Below, piece after piece: positions 35,073-44,584 of a stretch of 64,000 bases of DNA (positions are counted from its first letter, which is position 1; the number at the start of each line of letters is the position of its first letter). A program made the translations under genes and the position numbers. The notes beneath the pieces are model-generated. The model saw only the letters and a list, made by a program, of their open reading frames with translations. It was not told the DNA's origin and made no database searches. Origin of the DNA: Castellaniella sp049673105 (GTDB taxonomy: Bacteria; Pseudomonadota; Gammaproteobacteria; Burkholderiales; Burkholderiaceae_B); NCBI RefSeq assembly GCF_049673105.1, contig NZ_JBATXG010000025.1, positions 143,350 to 207,349 of the forward strand, written 5' to 3'.

Positions 35073-35108
35073 GGCGCACCCGCCCCCAGGGGAAGGGACG
35101 AGTGCGCC
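35073..35108 (-). terminator. Candidate terminator after ftsZ
   Basis: On the minus strand GGCGCAC pairs with GTGCGCC around an inner C/G-rich segment that can also pair. The stem is followed by TTCGCTTGTTTCATTTG. It sits ~65 bases after the ftsZ stop and would mark the end of the dcw cluster before lpxC. The U-run is interrupted. Confidence 0.45.
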
Positions 35109-35172
35109 AGGCGCCGCGATCTGCATGACGGCAGCCGCGATGTGAGGTGACAGACTTCAGATCAATAAATGA

Positions 35173-36342
35173 TCAGTCGGCCTGTTTGCGCAGAAAGGCA
35201 GGAATATCGAAATGATCCATGCCCGCGCCTTCCAGCGCCCGGACCTGGGCCGATGCGTTGGAACGCGGATTGCGGATGACCGAAGGCACATCCGTTCCTG
35301 AAAAATCATGCCCCATGTGAACCGGCTGATTATCCGTGCCGGTGCGCTGGGCCTCGACAGGATGCGGGACCAGCGTCGGCTTGGTGACCGAAGCGCCCAG
35401 GCCGGTCGCCACGACCGTCACGCGCAGGTTCTCACCCATGGACTCGTCGTAAGCGGTGCCAAAGATGACGGTCGCGTCTTCCGAGGCATAGCTGCGGATC
35501 GTGTCCATGATCTCGCGGGTTTCGCGCATCTTCAGCGAACGGCTGGCGGTGATGTTCACCAGGATGCCGCGCGCGCCATGCAGGTCGACGCCTTCCAACA
35601 GCGGGCAGGCGATGGCCTGTTCAGCCGCGATCCGGGCGCGATCGGCGCCACCGGCCACGGACGTACCCATCATGGCCTGGCCCTGCTCGCCCATGATCGT
35701 CTTGACGTCTTCGAAGTCGACGTTGACATTGCCTTCGACGTTGATGATCTCGGCGATCCCGGCGCAGGCATTGTGCAGCACGTCGTCAGCCGCCTGGAAG
35801 CAGTCTTCCTGGGTGGCATCCTCGTCCATCAGTTCGTACAGGTTTTCGTTCAGCACCACGACCAGGGAATGCACGTGGCGCGACAGTTCGCGGATGCCTT
35901 CCTCGGCCAGGCGCATGCGCTTGTTGCCCTCAAACACGAACGGTTTGGTGACCACGCCCACCGTCAGGATGCCCAGTTCCTTGGCGACTTCCGCCACCAC
36001 CGGCCCCGCGCCCGTGCCGGTGCCGCCGCCCATGCCTGCGGTGATGAACACCATGTGGGCGCCATTCAGCGCCGCGCGGATTTCCTCACGGGCGGTATCG
36101 GCTGCAGCGCGGCCCTGATCGGGCTTGGCGCCTGCGCCCAGACCGGAGCGGCCCAGACGGATCTGCACCGGCGCTTCGCTGGCGAGCAGCGCCTGGGAAT
36201 CCGTGTTGGCGCAGATGAACTCCACGCCCTGGACGCCCGAATGGATCATATGGGCCACAGCGTTGCCGCCTGCCCCGCCGACGCCGACCACTTTGATCAC
36301 CGTCCCGTTTCTGCTGGTATCCAGCATTTCAAAATTCATCAT
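35173..36342 (-). CDS. ftsZ: Cell division protein FtsZ
   Basis: A 389-residue tubulin homologue. The start is ATG 36342, which has GAGGGAG just upstream; an in-frame GTG five codons earlier contains that ribosome site and is rejected. Motifs: KVVGVGGAGGNAV (G1), GGGTGTGAGPVVAEVAKE (tubulin signature), and a C-terminal tail DHFDIPAFLRKQAD that binds FtsA and other partners. It polymerises into the Z-ring. It follows ftsA by 66 bases and is the last dcw gene. Confidence 0.98.
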   Translation of the reverse strand: MMNFEMLDTSRNGTVIKVVGVGGAGGNAVAHMIHSGVQGVEFICANTDSQALLASEAPVQIRLGRSGLGAGAKPDQGRAAADTAREEIRAALNGAHMVFITAGMGGGTGTGAGPVVAEVAKELGILTVGVVTKPFVFEGNKRMRLAEEGIRELSRHVHSLVVVLNENLYELMDEDATQEDCFQAADDVLHNACAGIAEIINVEGNVNVDFEDVKTIMGEQGQAMMGTSVAGGADRARIAAEQAIACPLLEGVDLHGARGILVNITASRSLKMRETREIMDTIRSYASEDATVIFGTAYDESMGENLRVTVVATGLGASVTKPTLVPHPVEAQRTGTDNQPVHMGHDFSGTDVPSVIRNPRSNASAQVRALEGAGMDHFDIPAFLRKQAD

Positions 36343-36408
36343 GATTGACTCCCTCACATACGGAAAAACAGAACATTCCCCTGATGATTCACGGCTGCCC
36401 CCGGAGGG

Positions 36409-37635
36409 TCAGTTCATGAACCATTCCTTCATGCGCGTCAGAATGGACTTGACCGTCCCTTTCTGCTGCGCCACTTTGCGACCGCGCGCCCGCTGCATGC
36501 GGGCCTCGGTCAGCAAACCCATCACCGTCGAGAAGCGCGGATTGCGCATCACGTCGGCCAAACTGCCTTCATACATGGGCACGGCCACCCGCACCGGCTT
36601 GAGGAACACGTCCTCGGCCAGTTCGACCATGCCCGGCATGAGCGCCGTCCCGCCGGTCAGCACGACCCCGGATGACAGCAATTCTTCATAACCCGACTCG
36701 CGCACCACCTGCTGCACGAATCCGAACAACTCTTCCATGCGCGGCTCGATCACCGCGCCCAGGGCCTGGCGTTTGACGCTGCGGTTGGGGCGATCGCCCA
36801 GACCCGGCACTTCGATCATTTCCTCGGCATCGACCAGGATCTGCTTGGCCACGCCATAGCGCAGCTTGATTTCCTCGGCATCCGGCGTGGGCGTACGCAG
36901 CATGGCCGCGATATCGCTGGTGACCTGGTCGCCCGCGATGGGAATGACCGAGGTGTGGCGGATCGCGCCGCCGGTATAGATGGCGATGTCGGTGGTGCCC
37001 CCGCCGATGTCCACCAACACCACGCCCAGTTCCTTTTCATCGGCGGTCAGGCACGACAGGCTTGAGGCCAGCGGCTGCAGGATCAGGTCCTGCACTTCCA
37101 GGCCGCAGCGGCGCACGCACTTGACGATGTTCTGGGCCGCGCTGACCGCCCCGGTGACGATGTGCACGCGCACTTCCAGGCGCATGCCACTCATGCCGAT
37201 GGGCTCGCGGATGTCTTCCTGGGCATCGACGATGAATTCCTGGGTCAGCACGTGCAGCACCTGCTGGTCCGTCGGGATGTTGACGGCCTTAGCGGTCTCG
37301 ATCACGCGCGCCACATCGGTGGCGGTGACTTCCTTGTCCTTGACCGCGACCATGCCGCTGGAATTGAAGCTGGTGATGTGGCTGCCGGCAATGCCCGTAT
37401 AGACTTCGCGGATCTTGCAGTCGGCCATCAGCTCGGCCTCTTCCAGCGCGCGCTGGATGGAATTCACGGTGGACTCGATGTTGACGACGACGCCCTTGCG
37501 CATTCCCTCGGATTCATGCTGGCCCAGGCCAAGCACTTCGAATCCGCCGTCAGGCAAGATCTCCGCCACGACGGCAACCACCTTGCTGGTGCCGATATCG
37601 AGTGCAACGATCAGGTCTTTGATGTCACGGGTCAT
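36409..37635 (-). CDS. ftsA: Cell division protein FtsA
   Basis: A 408-residue actin-like ATPase: phosphate-1 VALDIGTSKVVAVV, phosphate-2 VVLVDIGGGTTDIAIY and adenosine motif VVLTGGTALMPGM. The C-terminal amphipathic helix SILTRMKEWFMN is the membrane-targeting sequence. It anchors FtsZ filaments to the inner membrane and recruits later division proteins. The ATG overlaps the ftsQ stop. Confidence 0.97.
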   Translation of the reverse strand: MTRDIKDLIVALDIGTSKVVAVVAEILPDGGFEVLGLGQHESEGMRKGVVVNIESTVNSIQRALEEAELMADCKIREVYTGIAGSHITSFNSSGMVAVKDKEVTATDVARVIETAKAVNIPTDQQVLHVLTQEFIVDAQEDIREPIGMSGMRLEVRVHIVTGAVSAAQNIVKCVRRCGLEVQDLILQPLASSLSCLTADEKELGVVLVDIGGGTTDIAIYTGGAIRHTSVIPIAGDQVTSDIAAMLRTPTPDAEEIKLRYGVAKQILVDAEEMIEVPGLGDRPNRSVKRQALGAVIEPRMEELFGFVQQVVRESGYEELLSSGVVLTGGTALMPGMVELAEDVFLKPVRVAVPMYEGSLADVMRNPRFSTVMGLLTEARMQRARGRKVAQQKGTVKSILTRMKEWFMN

Positions 37636-38435
37636 GGTTTGGACGGTTGGGAAGAATCTGCGGTTTCAGGGGCCAGCGTGATGGCGAATCCATTCGGATA
37701 GCGCAAATCGGCGCTGGCAATCATTCGGTTGCCCAGGCGCCGGGACAAATCCGGCCACGCCTGGACAAAGCGTTCAATACGGGCGGCAAAGGGCAATGCG
37801 CCGGAGCGGCCATGCGGGTCGGCAACGTCGGCGGCGGGATCGCGGCCCAGCGTCAGCCGCACCCCGTCGGACAGAGAGACTTCCCAGGCATAACGGGGCG
37901 ACAAGGTCGCCTCGCGCACGCTCAGCCCCAGCGGCGCGAACCAGCGGGCGATCTCGGCATAACGCTGCACGACCAGGCGCTCGGAATTGCCCGGCCCATT
38001 CAACTGGGGCAGATGCAGATCGTCCGGCAATTCGCCGGGGTTGGCCGTGAAGGCTTCGCCCCAGGTATTGATCATCTGGTTCTCGTTCCACAGCGCCAGC
38101 GGCTGCTGCTCTTCAATGCGCACCAGCAGCGTGGAAGGCCAGACGCGGCGGATCGCGGCATGCCGCACCCAGGGCACGGTCTCGATGCGGCGGCGCACCT
38201 GGTCCAGATTCAGCAGGAAGAAATTGCCCCGCACCTGCCCAGCCAGCGCAGTCTGCAGACTGGTGGGGCTGACGTATTGCAGGCTGGCGTCGGCCATCGG
38301 CGCCAACTGGATCTGCTGGATCGAAAAATAGGGGCGCCGGATCACCCAGGTCAGGGCGCCCGCGACCATCGCCAACACTGCCAGCAAAGCCAGCAGATTG
38401 GCAATCAGATTGGTCAGACGGGCGTCCGCAAACAC
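37632..38435 (-). CDS. ftsQ: Cell division protein FtsQ
   Basis: A 267-residue bitopic protein: membrane helix at about 8-32, POTRA-like region (about 35-105, IQQIQLAPMADASLQYVSPTSL) and beta domain with RRVWPSTLLVRIEEQQPLALW. FtsQ links early and late division proteins through FtsB/FtsL. It lies between ddl and ftsA as in other dcw clusters and overlaps ftsA by four bases. Confidence 0.95.
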   Translation of the reverse strand: MFADARLTNLIANLLALLAVLAMVAGALTWVIRRPYFSIQQIQLAPMADASLQYVSPTSLQTALAGQVRGNFFLLNLDQVRRRIETVPWVRHAAIRRVWPSTLLVRIEEQQPLALWNENQMINTWGEAFTANPGELPDDLHLPQLNGPGNSERLVVQRYAEIARWFAPLGLSVREATLSPRYAWEVSLSDGVRLTLGRDPAADVADPHGRSGALPFAARIERFVQAWPDLSRRLGNRMIASADLRYPNGFAITLAPETADSSQPSKP

Positions 38436-38444
38436 TGTCGGCTC

Positions 38445-39392
38445 CTAGTCGGCTGCCGGGCGGCGCACTTTGCAGCGCGCCGTCGCCAGAATGGCCACAC
38501 ACAACTGGGCATACGTCATGCCCAGCGCCTTCGCTCCCATGGGCACCAGCGAATGGCTGGTCATGCCGGGTGACGTATTCATTTCCAGCAGCCAGGGCTG
38601 GTTCTGCGCGTCCAGCATCACATCCGCCCGGCCCCAGCCCTCGCAGCCCAGCGCGCGGTACGCCTGGACGGACAGATCCTGGATCCGACGGCTCAAGGCT
38701 TCGGGCAGATCCGCCGGGCAGACGTAGCGGGTGTCGTTGGACACGTACTTGTGTTCGTAGTCGTAATTGCCCTGCGGGGCGATGATCTCGATGACCGGCA
38801 GGGCATGCGCCTCGTCGCCGCTGCCCAGGATGGGGACGGTCAGCTCGCGCCCCTGGATGAATTGTTCCGCCAGCACGCGATCGTCATGCTCGCAGGCCAG
38901 CGCCAGGGCCTGCGGCAATTGATCGGACGACTGCACGCGGGTCACGCCCAGCGTGGACCCTTCGTGCGGCGGCTTGACGATCAGGGGCAGGCCCAGATCG
39001 CCGGCCAGCGCCGACGGATCGGACTGGCAGTCGAGCACAGCGAACCGCGGCGTGGGCAAATCATGCTGCAGCCACAGCCGCTTGGTGGCGATCTTGTCCA
39101 TGGCCAAGCTGGACGCCAGCAGCCCGCTGCCGGTATAGGGGATGCCCAGCAGCTCCAACGCGCCCTGGATGGTGCCGTCCTCGCCAAAGCGTCCATGCAG
39201 GGCGATAAAGACCCGGTCAAAGCCCGCTGCCGCCAGGTCGGCCAGGCTCTGGCGCCCGGTATCGAACAAATGGGCATCGATGCCGGATTCTCGCAAAGCC
39301 GCGCAGACACCCGCACCCGACATCAGCGAGACTTCCCGCTCACCGGACAGACCGCCGTACAACACACCCACTTTGCCAAAGGCATTGCTCAT
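38445..39392 (-). CDS. ddlB: D-alanine--D-alanine ligase
   Basis: A 315-residue ATP-grasp ligase. VLYGGLSGEREVSLMSG (about 10-26), PYTGSGLLASSLAMDK and the C-terminal LLEMNTSPGMTSHSLVP are Ddl signatures. It makes the D-Ala-D-Ala dipeptide used by MurF. The start overlaps the murC stop by four bases. The C-terminal MNTSPGMT motif is normal, so vancomycin-type D-Lac specificity is not indicated. Confidence 0.97.
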   Translation of the reverse strand: MSNAFGKVGVLYGGLSGEREVSLMSGAGVCAALRESGIDAHLFDTGRQSLADLAAAGFDRVFIALHGRFGEDGTIQGALELLGIPYTGSGLLASSLAMDKIATKRLWLQHDLPTPRFAVLDCQSDPSALAGDLGLPLIVKPPHEGSTLGVTRVQSSDQLPQALALACEHDDRVLAEQFIQGRELTVPILGSGDEAHALPVIEIIAPQGNYDYEHKYVSNDTRYVCPADLPEALSRRIQDLSVQAYRALGCEGWGRADVMLDAQNQPWLLEMNTSPGMTSHSLVPMGAKALGMTYAQLCVAILATARCKVRRPAAD

Positions 39393-40795
39393 AGCGGACT
39401 CCCCAGCTGAGCGGGTACCCGGCTGATGGATCCGGCCCCCATGATGATCACGACATCGCCGTCGCGGGCGAAGTCCTGAATGGCGGCGGCCATGTCGCCC
39501 ACCTGCTCGACGAAGACCGGTTCGACCTTGCCGACCACGCGCAAGCCGCGCGCCAAGGCGCGGCCATCTGCGGCAATCAGCGGCGCTTCTCCTGCCGGAT
39601 AGACTTCGGTGAGCAGCACGGCATCGGCCTGGCTGAGTACTTGCACGAAATCCTCGAAGCAGTCGCGGGTGCGGGTATAGCGGTGCGGCTGGAACGCCAG
39701 CACCACCCGGCGGTTCGGCCAGGCGCCCCTGGCAGCGGCCAGCGTGGCGGCCATTTCCACCGGATGGTGGCCGTAATCGTCGACGACCGCATAAGTGCCG
39801 TCACCGTTGCGGGCCGACACCGCAAAATTGCCGATCTGCGTGAAGCGCCGCCCCACGCCCCGGAACTGCCCCAGGGATTCGACGATGGCGTCATCGGGCA
39901 CGCCCAGCTCGGTGGCGACCGCAATCGTCGCCAGGGCATTGAGCACATTGTGCCGACCGGGCAGATTCAGGCGCACGTCCAGCGGCGGCAAAGCGCCTTG
40001 CAGGCTCTGACGCTCCACGGTGAAGGCCATGGTCGTGCCTTCGGCGTGGATGTCGTGCGCCCGCACCTGGGCGGGTGTGTCGATGCCGTAGGTGGTGACG
40101 GGCCGCGACACGAAGGGGATGATCTCGCGCACGTTCGGATCGTCCAGGCACAGCACCGCGCTGCCATAAAACGGCAGGCGCTGAGTGAACTCGACGAAGG
40201 CGCTCTTCAGGCGCGCCACGTCATGACCATAGGTATCCATATGGTCCAGGTCGATGTTGGTGATGATGGCCATCACCGGCAACAGATTCAGGAAAGAGGC
40301 GTCGGACTCGTCGGCTTCGACGACGATGTATTCGCCCTGGCCCAGCCGGGCATTGGCATCCGCGGCATTCAGACGCCCGCCGATCACAAAGGTCGGGTCC
40401 AGGCCGCCTGCCGCCAGTACGCTGGCCACCAGACTGGTGGTGGTCGTCTTGCCATGCGTGCCGGCCACGGCGATCCCGCGCTTCAGGCGCATCAGCTCGG
40501 CCAGCATCAGGGCGCGGGGCACCACGGGGATGCGCGCCGCGCGCGCGGCCAGCACTTCCGGGTTGTCGGCATGAATGGCCGTGGACGTGACGATGGCGCC
40601 CGCCCCCTGGATGTGCTCGGCGGCATGGCCGATGTCGATGCGCGCGCCCAGAGACGCCAGACGACGGGTGACGGCGGTTTCCTGGACATCGGAGCCGCTG
40701 ATGGCATAGCCCAGGTTCAGCATGACCTCGGCGATGCCGCTCATCCCGGATCCCCCGATGCCTACAAAATGAATGTTCCGGATGCGATGCTTCAT
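39389..40795 (-). CDS. murC: UDP-N-acetylmuramate--L-alanine ligase
   Basis: A 468-residue Mur ligase from ATG 40795 (MKHRIRNIHFVGIGGSGMSG); the longer frame upstream runs into murG and is rejected. The ATP-binding AGTHGKTTT and DDYGHHPVEM segments are characteristic of MurC. It adds L-Ala to UDP-MurNAc. The ATG overlaps the murG stop. Confidence 0.97.
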   Translation of the reverse strand: MKHRIRNIHFVGIGGSGMSGIAEVMLNLGYAISGSDVQETAVTRRLASLGARIDIGHAAEHIQGAGAIVTSTAIHADNPEVLAARAARIPVVPRALMLAELMRLKRGIAVAGTHGKTTTTSLVASVLAAGGLDPTFVIGGRLNAADANARLGQGEYIVVEADESDASFLNLLPVMAIITNIDLDHMDTYGHDVARLKSAFVEFTQRLPFYGSAVLCLDDPNVREIIPFVSRPVTTYGIDTPAQVRAHDIHAEGTTMAFTVERQSLQGALPPLDVRLNLPGRHNVLNALATIAVATELGVPDDAIVESLGQFRGVGRRFTQIGNFAVSARNGDGTYAVVDDYGHHPVEMAATLAAARGAWPNRRVVLAFQPHRYTRTRDCFEDFVQVLSQADAVLLTEVYPAGEAPLIAADGRALARGLRVVGKVEPVFVEQVGDMAAAIQDFARDGDVVIIMGAGSISRVPAQLGSPL

Positions 40796-41865
40796 GCCGA
40801 TTCCTCTTTGGTGTGGACGCAGGCTTCGGCAATCAGCTGCGTAGCATTCAAACTTGCGTGTTCGCGGGCATGGGCCGCCACGGCGGCCAGCTCCGGGCGC
40901 CGGCGCTCGGCCAGCCAGGCCGCCAGACGGTCCGCATCCAGGTCCGCCTGGGGCATCATCCAGCCGCCTCCGCATTCCGACAGATACCGGGCGTTGGCCG
41001 TCTGGTGATCGTCGATGGCATGCGGCAGCGGCACAAACAGCGCGGCGACGCCCACTGCGGCGACCTCGGCCACCGTCATGGCGCCTGCGCGGCAGATCAC
41101 CAGATCCGCATCGGCCAAGGCCTGCGCCATGTCCTCGATGAAAGCGGAGACGTCCGCCTGCAAACCCAGACGCTCGTAATGCTGGCGGACATGGTCCGCA
41201 TGACGTTCGCCGGCCTGATGATGGACCTGCGGACGCTGTTCCGCCGGCAGGCGCGCCAGCGCCTCCGGGATCAATTCATTGATGCGGGCCGCCCCCAGGC
41301 TGCCGCCCAGCACCAGCAGGCGCAAAGCGCCTTGGCGGGCCGTATAGCGTTCCGCCGTCGGACTCACCGACAGCAGCGCCTCGCGCACGGGATTGCCCAC
41401 CATCAAGGCATCGGGCAACACACCGGGAAAACCGGTCAACACCCGCCCCGCCAGCCGGGCCAGCACCCGATTGGCCGTCCCGGCGACGGCATTCTGTTCG
41501 TGAATCACCAGGGGGATACGGCTGAACCGCGCCATCAGCCCGCCCGGCACGGCGGCATAGCCGCCCATCCCCAGCACCACATCGGGACGGCGTTGACGCA
41601 GCAGACGACGCACCTGCAGACACGCCATGCCCAGCGTGAAGGGCAGCTTGAGCAGCGCCAGCACGCCTTTGCCGCGCACACCGCCGAAATGCAGCGGCAG
41701 CAGCTCAATACCCTGCGCCGGCACCAGACGCCCCTCCATGCGGTTCGGATCGCCCAACCACAGCACCTGCCAACCCTGGGTCCGCAGCGCATTGGCAACC
41801 GCCAGGCCCGGCATGATGTGCCCGCCCGTACCGCCCGCCATGATGAGGATCACAGGCTGAGTCAT
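40792..41865 (-). CDS. murG: UDP-GlcNAc:undecaprenyl-pyrophosphoryl-MurNAc-pentapeptide transferase
   Basis: A 357-residue GT-B glycosyltransferase. IMAGGTGGHIMPGLAVA is the N-terminal G-loop, GMGGYAAVPGGLMA the second, and LVICRAGAMTVAEVAAVG the donor-binding region. It converts lipid I to lipid II on the inner face of the membrane. It overlaps ftsW upstream and murC downstream by four bases each. Confidence 0.97.
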   Translation of the reverse strand: MTQPVILIMAGGTGGHIMPGLAVANALRTQGWQVLWLGDPNRMEGRLVPAQGIELLPLHFGGVRGKGVLALLKLPFTLGMACLQVRRLLRQRRPDVVLGMGGYAAVPGGLMARFSRIPLVIHEQNAVAGTANRVLARLAGRVLTGFPGVLPDALMVGNPVREALLSVSPTAERYTARQGALRLLVLGGSLGAARINELIPEALARLPAEQRPQVHHQAGERHADHVRQHYERLGLQADVSAFIEDMAQALADADLVICRAGAMTVAEVAAVGVAALFVPLPHAIDDHQTANARYLSECGGGWMMPQADLDADRLAAWLAERRRPELAAVAAHAREHASLNATQLIAEACVHTKEESA

Positions 41866-43055
41866 CGCCGTTTCCCCCGCATCATGCTGCGCGTCTCATA
41901 ATCCACGCGCAGCAACAGCGCGACCGCCACCAGATTCATGACGATGCCCGAACCGCCATAGCTGACCAGCGGCAGGGTCAGGCCTTTGGTCGGCAGCAAG
42001 CCCAGACACACGCCCACATTGATGAAAGCTTGCACCCCCATCCACAAGGCGACGCCCTGAGCGGCAAGCCCTTCGAACACCCGGTCCAGCGCCATCGCCT
42101 TGCGGGCGATTTCAAAGCCGCGCAGCACGATGAAGACGAACACGGCGACCAGGCACATGACACCGGCAAAACCCAGTTCCTCGCCAATGACCGCCACGAT
42201 GAAGTCGGTATGGGCTTCCGGCAGGTAATGCAGTTTTTCAATGCTGGCGCCCAGCCCCACCCCGAACCACTCGCCGCGCCCCAGTGCAATCAGGGAATGG
42301 GACAACTGGTAGGCGCTGCCGTAAGCATTGTCGGGATTCCAGGGGTCCAGGTAGACGAACAGGCGCTCTCGGCGCCAGGGCGACAGCCAGATCAGCAACA
42401 GGAAGCAGGACATCACCGCCGCCAGCAGCGTGGAAAACAATTTCAGATTGATGCCGCCGATGAACAGCACGCCGACGGCAATGGCGCCAATGACGATAAA
42501 CGCCCCCAGGTCGGGTTCCATCAGCAGCAGCAGGCCGACCAGCGCCAGCGCCAGCGCCATGGGCAGGAAGCCACGCCAGAATCCCTGCAGGTGCGCTTGC
42601 TTGCGCATCACATAATCCGCCGCGTACAGGATCACGGCGAACTTCATCAATTCGGAAGGCTGAAAATTCAAAGGCCCCATCGTCAGCCAGCGCCGGGCAC
42701 CATTGACCTCTCGCCCGATGCCCGGCACCAGCACCACCAGCAATAGCAGCAAGGCCAGGGCAAACAGCGGCAACGCCAGTTTTTGCCAGACTTTCATCGG
42801 GATGCTGGCGGTAAACAGGGCGGCCAGCAGGCCGATCAGGATGAACACCGCGTGACGACCGACAAAGTAGAAGCGACCGTAGCTTTCATAGCGCGGCCCA
42901 TCGGCCAACGCGATCGATGCGGAATACACCATCAGCAAGCCGAACAGCACCAGCGCGCTGACCGCGACGATCAGGCTGGCATCCACGGTCGGCATGGTCG
43001 TGCGTCCCGGACGCACGGCGTTCAGGCTGGCGCTGAGGTCGGCGAACACGCTCAT
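41862..43055 (-). CDS. ftsW: Septal peptidoglycan polymerase FtsW
   Basis: A 397-residue SEDS protein with about ten membrane helices. Landmarks are GARRWLTMGPLNFQPSELMKF (conserved Gln-Pro-Ser-Glu), LLLMEPDLGAFIVI (catalytic Asp region), AHTDFIVAVIGEELGF and LPLVSYGGSGIV. It polymerises lipid II at the septum together with FtsI. The start overlaps the murD stop. Confidence 0.97.
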   Translation of the reverse strand: MSVFADLSASLNAVRPGRTTMPTVDASLIVAVSALVLFGLLMVYSASIALADGPRYESYGRFYFVGRHAVFILIGLLAALFTASIPMKVWQKLALPLFALALLLLLVVLVPGIGREVNGARRWLTMGPLNFQPSELMKFAVILYAADYVMRKQAHLQGFWRGFLPMALALALVGLLLLMEPDLGAFIVIGAIAVGVLFIGGINLKLFSTLLAAVMSCFLLLIWLSPWRRERLFVYLDPWNPDNAYGSAYQLSHSLIALGRGEWFGVGLGASIEKLHYLPEAHTDFIVAVIGEELGFAGVMCLVAVFVFIVLRGFEIARKAMALDRVFEGLAAQGVALWMGVQAFINVGVCLGLLPTKGLTLPLVSYGGSGIVMNLVAVALLLRVDYETRSMMRGKRR

Positions 43056-44584
43056 GCGACCTCTCCCCGATCAGCCGCGAGTTCGCGCACCGCCTCGACG
43101 AAGCAGGCGCTGCGATGGGCGTAATTGCGGAACATGTCCATGCTGGCGCAAGCAGGCGACAGCAACACGGCATCGCCCGGCTTGGCCAGATCCATGCCGT
43201 CGCGCACCGCCTGCTCCAGCGTCTGGCACGACACCAGCGGCACTCCGCAATCCACCAGGGCCTGGCCGATGACGGGTCCATCCTGACCGATCAGCAAGAC
43301 GGCCCGGGCATGCGCCCGCACAGCCGCTGCCAAAGGAGTAAAGTCCTGGCCTTTGCCCAACCCCCCGGCAATCAACACGACTGGACGTCCCTGGCCCTGC
43401 AAGGCGGCCAGGGTGGCGCCGACATTGGTGCCTTTGCTGTCGTCGACGAAATCTACGCCAGCGATGGACTGAATGAATTCCGTACGGTGGGCTTCGCCCC
43501 GATAATCGCGCAGCGCATGCAGCATACGCGCCCAATCCAGCCCGGCGGCAGCCCCCAAGGCCAGGGCGGCCAGGGCATTGAGCGCATTGTGCTGCCCCCT
43601 GACCTGCAAGGCATCGACCGGCATCAGCGCCTGCGCCGTCCCCTGGGGGCGGCGCGCCGGCTCTGCCGGCTGTTGGGCCTTGCGCCGCGGCGCGGGGGAT
43701 TCGGATGCCGGTTCAGCGGCGGGCACCATGACCAGCCAGCCCAGATCATGCTGGACCTGCAACCCCAAGTCACCCGCCAGCACAGGGGTATCAGGACCGA
43801 AGCTGCACACATCGAGCGCGTCCAGATCCTGCACCATCGCCCGCACCAAGGCATCGGCACGGTTGACGACTCGCACCCGCGCCATCGTCAATAGGCGCGC
43901 CTTGGCCGCGGCATAGGCCTGCATGTCGCCATGCCAATCCAGATGATCCTGGGTGACGTTCAACACCACGGCGGCATCGGCTGCCAGCGAGGTCGTGGCT
44001 TCCAGCTGAAAACTGGACAATTCCAAAACCCAGACGTCCGGCAGATCATCGGTTTGCAGCGCATCCAACAGGCTGTCCAAAGCCGCCGGGCTGATATTGC
44101 CCGCTGCCCGGACCCGCCGCCCGCAGCCCTGCGCCAGATGGCGCGTCAACGACGTCACGGTGGTCTTGCCGTTCGTCCCGGTGACTGCCAGCACGACGGG
44201 GGTGTAGTCCTGCTCGCGCAGATCCGCCAGCGCCCTGGCAAACAGTTCGATTTCGCCCAGCACTTCGATATGGCGGGCGCGGGCTGCAGCCAGCAATCCG
44301 GCGATCGGCGCCTCATGCGGATTCAAGCCGGGGCTGAGCACCAGCGTCAGCACGCCGTCCAGAGCGGTTTCGTCCAGGGCTTGCGGCCCCAGGCGCAGAT
44401 CGGCGTCGATCCCTGCGGCTTTCAACGCGGCCAGGCCGCCCGGTTGCTCGCGGGTGTCCAGCACCCGCAACGGCACGCCCTGGGCAGCGCACCAGCGGGC
44501 AGCGGCCACGCCGGTTTCCCCCAGACCCAGAATCAGGGTCAGGCCATCGCGGCGCAGAGAGGGGAAGTGATAGGCGGCGTTCAT
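43052..44584 (-). CDS. murD: UDP-N-acetylmuramoylalanine--D-glutamate ligase with an inserted Pro/Ala-rich segment
   Basis: A 510-residue MurD, about 70 longer than the E. coli enzyme (438). The N-terminal LILGLGETGVAAARW, ATP-loop VTGTNGKTTVTSL (about 134-146), NVTQDHLDWHGDM and DDSKGTNVGATLAAL are all normal. The extra length is mainly an Ala/Pro/Arg-rich, probably disordered segment at about residues 288-318, between the central and C-terminal domains. It adds D-Glu to UDP-MurNAc-L-Ala. Confidence 0.96.
   Translation of the reverse strand: MNAAYHFPSLRRDGLTLILGLGETGVAAARWCAAQGVPLRVLDTREQPGGLAALKAAGIDADLRLGPQALDETALDGVLTLVLSPGLNPHEAPIAGLLAAARARHIEVLGEIELFARALADLREQDYTPVVLAVTGTNGKTTVTSLTRHLAQGCGRRVRAAGNISPAALDSLLDALQTDDLPDVWVLELSSFQLEATTSLAADAAVVLNVTQDHLDWHGDMQAYAAAKARLLTMARVRVVNRADALVRAMVQDLDALDVCSFGPDTPVLAGDLGLQVQHDLGWLVMVPAAEPASESPAPRRKAQQPAEPARRPQGTAQALMPVDALQVRGQHNALNALAALALGAAAGLDWARMLHALRDYRGEAHRTEFIQSIAGVDFVDDSKGTNVGATLAALQGQGRPVVLIAGGLGKGQDFTPLAAAVRAHARAVLLIGQDGPVIGQALVDCGVPLVSCQTLEQAVRDGMDLAKPGDAVLLSPACASMDMFRNYAHRSACFVEAVRELAADRGEVA

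Noticed and set aside
40796..40975. A 60-residue N-terminal extension of MurC
   Set aside because: The extension lies within murG and is not conserved; ATG 40795 gives the usual MurC N-terminus and the expected ATGA overlap.
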